Source: Candidatus Aerophobota bacterium
Lineage (GTDB): Bacteria; Aerophobota; Aerophobia; Aerophobales; B3-G15
Reading direction: 5' to 3'
Assembly (NCBI GenBank): GCA_021163905.1
Contig: JAGGTG010000050.1
Span: 1 to 7,413 of the forward strand
DNA length: 7,413 nucleotides
Part shown: one piece after another, positions 1 to 6,948 of the stretch
How positions within the stretch are numbered: position 1 is the stretch's first letter
How the letters are laid out: every line of letters starts with the position of its first letter
Position numbers and translations under genes: made by a program
Notes under the pieces: model-generated
Told to the model about the DNA's origin: nothing
Databases searched by the model: none
Seen by the model: only the letters and a program-made list of their open reading frames with translations

Positions 1-94
1 AGAGGTGATACTAAACTATAGCGAGGCCGTCTTCCGTGGGATACCCAGAGAGCCCTGTAGAGAAATACCTGCGGAGAAACTGTCCCAATTTCAG
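1..94 (+). repeat. Left copy of a two-block inverted repeat (IS-end-like)
   Basis: Position n pairs with position 7370-n on the opposite strand. Block 1 (1-56) matches 7314-7369 with one mismatch (A at 20 here, G in the other copy read in the same sense). Positions 57-80 are unrelated to the other copy (about 8 of 24 match) but have exactly the same length. Block 2 (81-94, TGTCCCAATTTCAG) is identical. Block 1 is about 54% G+C, clearly richer than the neighbouring genes. It reads openly as a peptide containing EVILNYSEAVFRGIPREP, also seen in the right copy; here the frame has no stop after the block and runs on into glyQ, so it is unlikely to be a working gene end. The copy may extend left beyond the window. 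An insertion-sequence end or a short non-autonomous derivative is the likeliest explanation, but the family is not recognised. Confidence 0.8.
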
Positions 95-106
95 GAGAAA
101 ATTTTC

Positions 107-135
107 TTGACTTTTAAGTTATCCCCCTTTATAAT
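107..135 (+). promoter_or_regulatory. Sigma70-type promoter for glyQS
   Basis: TTGACT at 107-112 (5 of 6 to the -35 consensus) and a perfect TATAAT at 130-135 are separated by exactly 17 nt. Transcription should start near 142, giving a leader of only about 25 nt before the glyQ ATG at 168. The leader holds AAGGA at 160-164 as ribosome binding site and has no room for a T-box riboswitch. The -35 hexamer lies 12 nt beyond the inner end of the left repeat. Confidence 0.8.
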
Positions 136-167
136 TCGTATAATAACAGGTAACAAGATAAGGAACA

Positions 168-1025
168 ATGAGCAACAAAATGACTTTTCAGCAGATAATT
201 CTCGAGCTTCACAAATTCTGGGAAAAACAGGGGTGTCTTCTCTGGCAACCATATGATGTTGAAAAAGGAGCTGGAACTTTTAATCCCGCGACTTTTTTAA
301 GGGTTCTTGATCCGGATCCCTGGAAAGTTGCCTATGTCGAGCCATCAAGGCGACCAACTGATGGCAGATATGGACAAAACCCGAATCGTCTTAGACTCCA
401 CTACCAGTACCAGGTGATTATAAAACCCCCACCTGAAAATATACAGGATATATACCTTAACAGCTTAAGAAAAATAGGTATTAACCCTTTAAAACACGAT
501 ATTAAATTCATAGAGGATGACTGGGAATCTCCTACCCTGGGAGCCTGGGGACTTGGATGGGAAGTAAGACTGGATGGAATGGAAATTACCCAATTTACCT
601 ATTTCCAGCAGGTAGGAGGAATAAACCTTGATCCTGTTTCTGTTGAGCTAACCTACGGTCTTGAGAGAATTGCAATGTGTATCCAGGAAGTTAACAGTGT
701 ATTTGATATTGTGTGGAATTTAAAATTTAAATATAAAGACCTCCATCTTGAAAGTGAGGTGCAATTTTCCAAGTATAACTTTGAACTGATAGATGCACCC
801 CTATATACCCGTCTTTTTCAGATTTATGAAAAAGAGGCGAAAAAACTCGTTGAAAAAGATCTTTTCTTACCAGCTTATGATTATGTATTAAAGTGCTCCC
901 ATATATTTAACCTGCTGGATGCACGAGGAGTAATCGGTGTATCAGAAAGAGAAAGATATATAGCAAGAGTTAGAAATTTAGCCAGAGGATGTGCTGAAGC
1001 TTATTTAAAAAGTCACGGTAAATAG
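168..1025 (+). CDS. glyQ: Glycine--tRNA ligase alpha subunit (catalytic)
   Basis: GlyQ is the catalytic alpha subunit of the bacterial alpha2beta2 glycyl-tRNA synthetase, which activates glycine with ATP and charges tRNA-Gly in the cytoplasm together with GlyS. The 285-residue protein is close to the usual length (303 in E. coli) and has family signatures throughout: QGC at 21-23, VEPSRRPTDGRYGQNPNRL at 57-75, YQYQVIIKP at 79-87, the SPTLGAWGLGWEV stretch at 121-133, EITQFTYFQQVGG at 139-151, and class II motif 3 in ELTYGLERIAM at 160-170. The ATG at 168 is preferred because AAGGA lies just upstream at 160-164; an in-frame ATG at 180 would leave the binding site too far away. It is the first gene after a strong promoter and glyS follows after 10 nt. 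Nothing is missing or truncated. Confidence 0.98.
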   Translation: MSNKMTFQQIILELHKFWEKQGCLLWQPYDVEKGAGTFNPATFLRVLDPDPWKVAYVEPSRRPTDGRYGQNPNRLRLHYQYQVIIKPPPENIQDIYLNSLRKIGINPLKHDIKFIEDDWESPTLGAWGLGWEVRLDGMEITQFTYFQQVGGINLDPVSVELTYGLERIAMCIQEVNSVFDIVWNLKFKYKDLHLESEVQFSKYNFELIDAPLYTRLFQIYEKEAKKLVEKDLFLPAYDYVLKCSHIFNLLDARGVIGVSERERYIARVRNLARGCAEAYLKSHGK

Positions 1026-1035
1026 GGAAATTTAA

Positions 1036-3126
1036 ATGGAATTCACGGTTCTTCTTGAATTGGGAGTGGAGGATTTGCCTCCTTTAATGGTTAAGGATGC
1101 TCTTTCTCAACTAAAAGAAAAAAGTAGGTTACTTTTTGAAAAGTACAGTATATCCTATGGTAAAATTGCAACCCGGGGTAGTTCCAGAAGGCTTGTTCTC
1201 TGGATAGAGAGAGTAGCATCAAAACAAAAGGATATAGTGGAAAAGGAAGCAGGTCCACCAAAATTTGTTGTATTTGATTCAAAGGGCAATTTAACTGAGG
1301 CCGGTAAAAAATATCTTCAAGCAAAAAAGGTAGAAATAGAGGACATTGAGGTTCAAAAATCACAGAAAGGGGAGTACGTTTATATAAAAAAATATCGCAG
1401 AGGTAAAGAGACAATTAACATTTTACCTTTGATCTTTACCGAGCTGATACTTTCCCTGCATTTTTCAAAATCTATGAGATGGAAAGATAACAGTTTTTAC
1501 TTCGGACGTCCCCTGCGCTATATTTTAGCTCTTGCAGGTGATGAGCTGGTTAAATTTGAAATTGCAGGAATAAGCTCGGACAGAAAAACAAGGGGACACA
1601 GGTATCTTCATCCAGAATGGATTGAGATACCAAACACGTCAAGTTACCCTGAGATAATGAAAAGATCCAGGGTGATTCTGGATGTAGAGGAGAGAAAGAA
1701 AAGGATCAACCATCAGATACTTAAGCTAACTCACAGATTAAGAGAAAAAAACTGCAAAGCTGAAGTTATTCCCGATGAGGACCTTCTCGAGGAGTTATCT
1801 TATCTTGTCGAATATCCAACTGTTTTCTGTGGAGAGTTTGATTCTCATTATCTCTCTTTGCCCTCATTTGTACTAAAGGCATGTTTAAGAGATTATCAGC
1901 AAAATTTCACTGTAAGTGATGGAAGCAAGATCTTACCCTTCTTTATCGGAATAAGAGATGGGGGTAAGGTTAATCTCAATCAAATAACAGAGGGAAATAA
2001 AAGAGTCTTACATGCAAGACTTGAGGATGCACAGTTTTTCTACGAAGAGGATAAAAAAACCTCTCTTGAGGAAAAAGTACCTTTATTAAAGCAAATCATC
2101 GTCCAGGAAAAACTTGGAAGTTATTATGATAAAATAAAAAGACTTGTAAAATTAACTAAAAAATTGTCCTCACAGCTTGGAATTTCAGATAATGTTGGTA
2201 AAAAAATCCAGAGAGCTGCTTATCTTTGTAAAGCTGACCTGGTAACCAATATGGTAAGAGAATTCCCCGAACTTCAGGGAATGATGGGTGGAGTTTACGC
2301 TACCTGCTCTGGAGAGGATCCTCTGGTTGCAAAGATCATCGAGGAACATAGAAAACCCCGTTTTAATGGAGATGATCCTCCACAAACTCTGGAGGGATCT
2401 TTACTTGCAATTGCTGATAAAATAGATACCCTGACGGGAGCTTTCTGGGCTGACTTTATCCCCTCAGGATCCGAGGACCCCTGGGGTCTCAGAAGAGAAG
2501 CTCAGGGGGTGATAGAAATAATCTTAAGTAAAGAACTTCATATATCTATTGTAAGGCTTATTGATGAAAGTATGTCTCTTTATGGAGATAATGCAATTGC
2601 AAAGCAAAAATTAATTGATTTTTTCAAGACTCGAATGATTTATCTTTTGAAGGAGAAAGGAATTTCCTATGACAAGATCAATGCTGTTATAAGGATGGGG
2701 GTAGATGATCCTGTGAATACTCTAAAAAGAGCGAAAGCATTGCAGAAAATAGCCTTAAGAGAAAAATTTAGAGAAGAGGTAGTAGCTATAGTTAGACTAC
2801 TTAATATATTGAAACAGGCAAATGAGTGGGGGATAAATATACCCTCTCAACCAAAAGAGGATAAACTGGTGGAGGGGGAGGAGAAAAATCTTTACCAGAA
2901 ATGGAGAAAGATAAAGGAATCTATTGATAGATCGTTAGATAAGGCAGATTATGTGCAAGCATACAATAGATTGTCCGTATTAAAGGATTCTATCCATAAC
3001 TTCTTTGATAAAGTGCTGGTTATGAGCGAGGATGTTAATTTAAAATTAAATCGTCTTGCTCTTTTGAGAGAAATTGGCTCAAGATTTTTGAAAATAGCTG
3101 ATTTTACTGAATTACAGGTAAAATAA
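1036..3126 (+). CDS. glyS: Glycine--tRNA ligase beta subunit
   Basis: GlyS is the beta subunit of the alpha2beta2 glycyl-tRNA synthetase. It binds tRNA-Gly and is required with GlyQ for aminoacylation. The protein has 696 residues (689 in E. coli). Seen in the sequence: the N-terminal family signature LELGVEDLPP at 7-16, EFPELQGMMGGVYA at 409-422, KPRFNGD shortly after, the conserved IADKIDTLTG at 459-468, GSEDPWGLRREA ending at 489, and a C-terminal DALR-type anticodon-binding region ending in the typical FFDKVLVMSED (656-666) and NRLALL motifs. The ATG at 1036 has AGGGA at 1024-1028, which overlaps the glyQ stop codon, so the pair is transcribed and probably translated together. No frameshift or missing domain was seen. 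Confidence 0.98.
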   Translation: MEFTVLLELGVEDLPPLMVKDALSQLKEKSRLLFEKYSISYGKIATRGSSRRLVLWIERVASKQKDIVEKEAGPPKFVVFDSKGNLTEAGKKYLQAKKVEIEDIEVQKSQKGEYVYIKKYRRGKETINILPLIFTELILSLHFSKSMRWKDNSFYFGRPLRYILALAGDELVKFEIAGISSDRKTRGHRYLHPEWIEIPNTSSYPEIMKRSRVILDVEERKKRINHQILKLTHRLREKNCKAEVIPDEDLLEELSYLVEYPTVFCGEFDSHYLSLPSFVLKACLRDYQQNFTVSDGSKILPFFIGIRDGGKVNLNQITEGNKRVLHARLEDAQFFYEEDKKTSLEEKVPLLKQIIVQEKLGSYYDKIKRLVKLTKKLSSQLGISDNVGKKIQRAAYLCKADLVTNMVREFPELQGMMGGVYATCSGEDPLVAKIIEEHRKPRFNGDDPPQTLEGSLLAIADKIDTLTGAFWADFIPSGSEDPWGLRREAQGVIEIILSKELHISIVRLIDESMSLYGDNAIAKQKLIDFFKTRMIYLLKEKGISYDKINAVIRMGVDDPVNTLKRAKALQKIALREKFREEVVAIVRLLNILKQANEWGINIPSQPKEDKLVEGEEKNLYQKWRKIKESIDRSLDKADYVQAYNRLSVLKDSIHNFFDKVLVMSEDVNLKLNRLALLREIGSRFLKIADFTELQVK

Positions 3127-3256
3127 TGCAAATACCAGAGCAAATGGTAATCGAGTTTCTTCATGTTTATCTTAATTCTCCAACTCTTCTCCCCTCTTAG
3201 ATAAAAGATATTATATTTCTTATCTTTGCCCCCTCCACTTTAAAAACTAAAAATTT
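3127..3256. other. 130-nt gap between glyS and lpxB, weak A/T hairpin
   Basis: This is the only real break in the + strand gene row. It is pyrimidine-rich on the + strand (3172-3200 and 3225-3240). It holds one perfect 7-bp inverted repeat, AAAGATA at 3204-3210 and TATCTTT at 3221-3227, with a 10-nt loop; the stem has one G-C pair and no T-run follows, so it is a poor terminator. TATATT at 3212-3217 could be a -10 box but has no good -35 partner. There is no ribosome binding site before lpxB. Whether lpxB has its own promoter here or is read through from glyQS cannot be decided. Confidence 0.4.
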
Positions 3257-4390
3257 ATGAAAGCTGAAAAAAATATCACCATATTTATGGTTGCAGGTGA
3301 GGTCTCAGGAGATATGTATGGGGCTCTGCTGGCAAGAGCCCTTTATAGAATAAACCCCCATCTGATTATTTATGGAATTGGGGGAGAAAAAATGCAGGAG
3401 GCGGGAGTTAGATTAATACTTAACTCCCTTTCAATTTCAGTGGTTGGGTTTACAGAGCTTTTTTCAAAAATAGGGAAAATAATAGCTACCTTTAAAGCGG
3501 TAAAAAAATTTATTATTCAAAATAAACCATCAGTAGTGGTTCTTATAGATTATCCAGGTTTTAACCTTCGTCTTGCCCGGATTATTAAAAGAGAAAAAAT
3601 ACCGGTTATTTACTATGTATCCCCACAGGTATGGGCATGGAGAAAGAAAAGAGCAGGAACTCTTATCTCAAGGGTAGATCGCCTTGTTGTAATTCTTCCC
3701 TTTGAAAAGGACTGGTACCACAAAGAGGGCTATTACAATGTGGATTATTTTGGACATCCCCTCGTGGAGATTCTCAAAAACCACAAAGATAAAGAAGAAA
3801 TTGAAAAAGGAAAAAGTATAGTTGGGATTTTGCCGGGAAGTAGATACTCAGAGATAAAAAGAATTTTACCTGTTATGTTGAAAACGGCAAAGCTAATAAG
3901 GACAGGAAACAAGGTTCGCTTTGTTCTCCCGCTTGCCCCTGGAATAAAGGAGAGCAGCTTATCCAGATACCTAAAAAAATCAAATGTAAAAATTGAGATA
4001 TATAAAAAAGGTTCTTTACCTGTAATAAAATCAGCAGATCTTATCCTTGTAGCCTCAGGAACTGCCACTCTGGAGGCTTCCTATTTTCAAACTCCCATGA
4101 TTGTAATTTATAAGATAAGCTTTTTTAGTTACCTTCTTGCAAGGATACTGGTGAGAACTCCATGGATAGGACTTGTGAATTTAATAGCTGGTGAAAATAT
4201 AGCTCCGGAGTTTATCCAGTGGAAAGCAAAGCCACGGAAAATAGCAAAAATTGCAATGGATTATCTTAAAGATAAAAAAAAGGTGGAAGAAGTAAAGAAA
4301 AAATTATTATCCGTGAAAGAAAAAATTGAGGGAGAGAATACCTCCATAAAAGTAGCAAGAGTTATTCTTGATTTTTGCAAGGAGAGATAA
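3257..4390 (+). CDS. lpxB: Lipid-A-disaccharide synthase
   Basis: LpxB (glycosyltransferase family GT19) joins UDP-2,3-diacylglucosamine to lipid X, forming the beta-1,6 disaccharide 1-phosphate of lipid A and releasing UDP, at the inner face of the cytoplasmic membrane. The protein has 377 residues (382 in E. coli). Signatures in order: VAGEVSGD at 12-19, the YGIGGEKMQEAG segment, VVGFTE at 62-67, LIDYPGFN with the conserved Asp98, YVSPQVWAWRKKR at 120-132, LPFEKDWY, FGHPLVE, ILPGSRYSEI at 191-200 with the conserved Arg196, VASGTATLEA at 265-274 in the nucleotide-sugar site, and NLIAGENIAPEFIQ near the C-terminus. The ATG at 3257 is the first possible start after an in-frame stop at 3248-3250, and lacks a clear Shine-Dalgarno sequence. 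It opens the lpxB-ricT-PP-loop-HAD unit; the other lipid A genes (lpxA, lpxC, lpxD, fabZ) are not adjacent. Confidence 0.97.
   Translation: MKAEKNITIFMVAGEVSGDMYGALLARALYRINPHLIIYGIGGEKMQEAGVRLILNSLSISVVGFTELFSKIGKIIATFKAVKKFIIQNKPSVVVLIDYPGFNLRLARIIKREKIPVIYYVSPQVWAWRKKRAGTLISRVDRLVVILPFEKDWYHKEGYYNVDYFGHPLVEILKNHKDKEEIEKGKSIVGILPGSRYSEIKRILPVMLKTAKLIRTGNKVRFVLPLAPGIKESSLSRYLKKSNVKIEIYKKGSLPVIKSADLILVASGTATLEASYFQTPMIVIYKISFFSYLLARILVRTPWIGLVNLIAGENIAPEFIQWKAKPRKIAKIAMDYLKDKKKVEEVKKKLLSVKEKIEGENTSIKVARVILDFCKER
4379..4386 (+). promoter_or_regulatory. Ribosome binding site setting the PSP1/RicT start
   Basis: AAGGAGAG at the very end of lpxB lies 5 nt before the ATG at 4392. It is the best Shine-Dalgarno match in the unit. 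It rules against the in-frame TTG at 4368, which would add eight residues absent from the family and lies upstream of this site. Confidence 0.75.
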
Positions 4391-4391
4391 A

Positions 4392-5183
4392 ATGTCTTTC
4401 ATTGGAGTGGAGATATTTACCACTAAAAAAACCGTATATATTTTAACCAACAAACAGGACTTTAAGGTAGGAGAGTGGTGTGTATTTGAGATGCAGGATG
4501 GTTTTGAAATAGGAAAGATAAAATTCTGCGTAGAAAAGGAACTTAACGTTCAGGGAACGAATGTAAGAAAGGCTACCCTGAAGGATATAGAAGAATTTAG
4601 AAAAAGAGAAAATATAGCTAAAAAAGCAAAAGATGTAGCCCTTGAAAAAATAGAAAAATACAAACTCCCTATGAAACTCATTTTAACAAAATATCCTCTG
4701 GGAAAGAAAAAAATTATATTTTATTACACAGCAAAGGAAAGAGTAGATTTCAGGCAACTTGTTAAAGAACTGGCAGGAATATTTAAGGTTCGTATCCAGA
4801 TGCAGCAAATTGGCGTAAGAGACGAACCTCAAATCATGGGAGGAATAGGTATTTGTGGAAGAGAGGTTTGCTGTGCTTCATTTTTAGGAAAAAGTAAGGA
4901 TAAACTTGATCCGGTAGCTCTGGAGGCAGCCAGAATTCAAAATCTTCCCCTTGTATCATCAAAAATATCAGGCATATGCGGAAGATTGCGCTGTTGCCTT
5001 AACTTTGAGTATAATGTGTACTCTGACCTTATCAAGGGATTTCCAAAGGTAGGAGATGAGATCAACCTGCAGGGAGAAAAGGTAAAGGTGGTAGGCTGTA
5101 ACCTGCTTAAAAGGTTACTTATAATAGAAACCTCTGAGGGTGTGAGAAAAATTGTAACAGAAGATGAGATAAACAAAGAATGA
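4392..5183 (+). CDS. PSP1 domain protein, RicT/YaaT-like
   Basis: The 263-residue protein belongs to the PSP1 family. In Bacillus the family member RicT (YaaT) joins RicA and RicF in a complex with [4Fe-4S] clusters that helps RNase Y mature mRNAs; its role in diderm bacteria is largely unknown. The N-terminus (FIGVEIFTTKKTVYI, VGEWCVFEMQDGFEIGKI) fits the family. The PSP1 C-terminal core has two matching cysteine clusters, GICGREVCC (Cys155, Cys160, Cys161) and GICGRLRCC (Cys196, Cys201, Cys202), separated by a segment ending in SSKISG. These are the likely cluster or metal ligands. No membrane segment or signal peptide is visible. The ATG at 4392 comes one nucleotide after the lpxB stop. 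The gene overlaps the following PP-loop gene by 4 nt (ATGA at 5180-5183), which suggests coupled translation. Family assignment is firm; the cellular role here is inference. Confidence 0.93.
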   Translation: MSFIGVEIFTTKKTVYILTNKQDFKVGEWCVFEMQDGFEIGKIKFCVEKELNVQGTNVRKATLKDIEEFRKRENIAKKAKDVALEKIEKYKLPMKLILTKYPLGKKKIIFYYTAKERVDFRQLVKELAGIFKVRIQMQQIGVRDEPQIMGGIGICGREVCCASFLGKSKDKLDPVALEAARIQNLPLVSSKISGICGRLRCCLNFEYNVYSDLIKGFPKVGDEINLQGEKVKVVGCNLLKRLLIIETSEGVRKIVTEDEINKE

Positions 5184-6163
5184 AGGCAATTGCTCTTTTT
5201 TCAGGGGGACTTGATAGTACCTTATCGGTCTGTATCATTAAAGAACAGGGAATTGATGTGGAGGGTGTTTGCTTTATATCCTGCTTTTTTACCGATAAAA
5301 AAGCAAAAGAGGCGGCTGCAAGGTTAAAAATACCCCTTATAAGTGTGGATATCACCGAAGAACTCATATCTTTAATTAAATCTCCTCCCCATGGTTTTGG
5401 AAAAGGGGCCAACCCCTGTATAGATTGTCATATTCTTATGCTAAAAAAAGCAGGTTCCCTGATGAAAAAAAGAGGAGCAAATTTTCTAATAACAGGAGAG
5501 GTACTGGGTGAAAGACCAAAATCTCAGAATAGATGGGCTCTGATGCTCATAGCAAGAGAATCAGGATGGGAAGATTATCTCCTTCGTCCACTCACAGCTA
5601 AAAATCTCCCTCCTACTTTACCTGAAAGGTTAGGATGGGTAAAAAGAGACAAACTTTACGGGATAAAAGGTAGATCCCGCAAAGCTCAAATTGAACTTGC
5701 CAGAAAGTTTAAAATTGAACAGTTTCCCACTCCTGCTGGAGGTTGTCTTTTAACGGATCCAAATTTTTCGCGACGGGTTAAATACCTGCTTAAAACAGGT
5801 ATAGTTAATCCAGGAGAGATTGAGCTGTTAAAAGTAGGCAGGCATTTTCGTTTAAACCACCACACAAGGATTGTAGTGGGTAGAAAAAAAGAGGAAAATT
5901 CAAAAATAAAAGAGCTTGCAACTCCAGGTGATATTATACTCAGGGTAAAAGATTTTCCAGGGCCCACAACCCTTATAAGAGGAACTATTGATGAGGAAAT
6001 AATTTATAAAGCAGCATCGATAACTGCAAGGTACAGTGATGCTCCAGGAAAAACAGTAGATGTAGAGTATCACCAGATTCCCGGGGGTGAGGTTAGGGTT
6101 ATAAGAGTTTTACCCATAGATGATGGAGAAATCAAAAAACTTAGAATTGAGGATAGTTTATGA
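5180..6163 (+). CDS. PP-loop ATPase with NFACT-R-like C-terminus, probable tRNA thiolation enzyme
   Basis: The 327-residue protein begins with a PP-loop pyrophosphatase fold: SGGLDS at 8-13 binds ATP, as in MnmA, ThiI and related RNA-sulfurating enzymes. It then carries NPCIDC (Cys80, Cys83), LITGEVLGERPKSQ at 103-116, and PAGGCLL with Cys189. A CxxC plus one distant cysteine resembles the three-cysteine [4Fe-4S] site of TtuA/TtcA-type non-redox thiolases. The C-terminal third (about 230-327, with LRVKDFPGPTTLI and AASITARYSDAPGKTVDVEY) resembles the NFACT-R RNA-binding domain, known to be fused to such PP-loop proteins. Homologues are often labelled tRNA 2-thiouridylase or 'methylaminomethyl-2-thiouridylate methyltransferase'; the methyltransferase label is a legacy misnomer. 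The exact nucleoside is unknown. The gene has only a weak ribosome binding site and overlaps the RicT-like gene by 4 nt and the HAD gene by 4 nt, so coupled translation is likely. Confidence 0.88.
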   Translation: MKAIALFSGGLDSTLSVCIIKEQGIDVEGVCFISCFFTDKKAKEAAARLKIPLISVDITEELISLIKSPPHGFGKGANPCIDCHILMLKKAGSLMKKRGANFLITGEVLGERPKSQNRWALMLIARESGWEDYLLRPLTAKNLPPTLPERLGWVKRDKLYGIKGRSRKAQIELARKFKIEQFPTPAGGCLLTDPNFSRRVKYLLKTGIVNPGEIELLKVGRHFRLNHHTRIVVGRKKEENSKIKELATPGDIILRVKDFPGPTTLIRGTIDEEIIYKAASITARYSDAPGKTVDVEYHQIPGGEVRVIRVLPIDDGEIKKLRIEDSL

Positions 6164-6948
6164 GAGTTTTTGTATTTGATCTTGATGGGGTTATATACAG
6201 AGGAAATACACTACTTCCGGGGGTAAAAAATACCCTCTTTTCTCTTGAAGAAAGAGGATATCAGCTTTTTTTTCTGAGTAATAACTCAACTTTAAGTAGA
6301 AAGGGGTATTTAAAAAAGCTGGGAAAAATGGGGATAAAATTAAAAGAAGAACAGCTTTTCCCCTCTTCTTATCTTTGTGCTCTTTATTTTAAAACTAAAG
6401 AAAAGATAAATTCAAAAAAAGTAATGATTATAGGAGAAAAAGGCCTTTTTGAAGAGCTGAAAAAGATAAAACTTAAAATTTCCTTTAATCCCAAAAAGGT
6501 GGGTTACGTTGTGGTAGGAATGGACAGAAAAATCAACTTTCGTAAGTTATCTGCTGCCTATCAGGCAATAAAAAATGGAGCTAAATTTATCGCTACCAAT
6601 ACCGATTTAACCTATCCTCTTGAGAAGACAACCATACCGGCAGCAGGGGCGATAGTAAAGGCTCTTGAGGTATCAACAGGTAAAAAACCTCTTATACTTG
6701 GTAAACCAGAAACATTTGGTCTGGAGGTAATTCTTAAAAAAACAGGCCATCCCCCCTCTCAGGTTGTCCTGGTAGGAGACAGGCTGGAGACCGATATTGC
6801 AGCAGGTAATAAGCTGGGAGTGTATACAGTTCTTGTCTTATCGGGTATAAGCTCCATTGAGGATGTAAAAAAAGCTCCTTCTTCCTTGAAACCACGCTCT
6901 ATAATACCAGCCCTGCCAGATCTTCTCTCCCTTAAATTCAATACCTGA
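6160..6948 (+). CDS. HAD-superfamily IIA phosphatase, NagD/phosphoglycolate phosphatase-like
   Basis: The 262-residue cytoplasmic protein has all four HAD motifs: DLDGV at 7-11 (nucleophile Asp7, acid/base Asp9), SNNST at 40-44, the conserved Lys182 in LGKPE, and GDRLETD at 206-212 (Asp207, Asp212 for Mg2+). The cap between motifs II and III (about 60-180, with VVVGMDRKINFRKLSAAYQAI and ATNTDLTYP) is the C2 cap of the NagD, 4-nitrophenylphosphatase and phosphoglycolate phosphatase group. Members dephosphorylate small phosphoesters such as nucleotides, glycolate phosphate or glycerol phosphate; the substrate cannot be read from the sequence. GAGG at 6149-6152 is a good ribosome binding site, and the start overlaps the PP-loop stop (ATGA at 6160-6163). 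It is the last gene of the unit, and its 3' end overlaps the convergent acylphosphatase gene by 11 nt. Confidence 0.93.
   Translation: MRVFVFDLDGVIYRGNTLLPGVKNTLFSLEERGYQLFFLSNNSTLSRKGYLKKLGKMGIKLKEEQLFPSSYLCALYFKTKEKINSKKVMIIGEKGLFEELKKIKLKISFNPKKVGYVVVGMDRKINFRKLSAAYQAIKNGAKFIATNTDLTYPLEKTTIPAAGAIVKALEVSTGKKPLILGKPETFGLEVILKKTGHPPSQVVLVGDRLETDIAAGNKLGVYTVLVLSGISSIEDVKKAPSSLKPRSIIPALPDLLSLKFNT

Noticed and set aside
5..256. 83-codon + strand frame starting in the left repeat and ending inside glyQ
   Set aside because: It crosses the glyQS promoter and overlaps glyQ in another frame. Only the first 18 or so codons are shared with the right repeat copy; the rest is incidental read-through.
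1091..1414. - strand open frames inside glyS, lpxB, the PSP1 gene, the PP-loop gene and the HAD gene
   Set aside because: They are antisense to well-conserved genes, resemble no known protein and lack ribosome binding sites worth noting.
3201..3235. Rho-independent terminator after glyS
   Set aside because: The 7-bp stem is almost all A-T and is followed by GCCCCC rather than a T-run.
4368..4391. TTG start extending the PSP1/RicT protein into lpxB
   Set aside because: The AAGGAGAG site at 4379-4386 fits the ATG at 4392, and the family N-terminus aligns from there.
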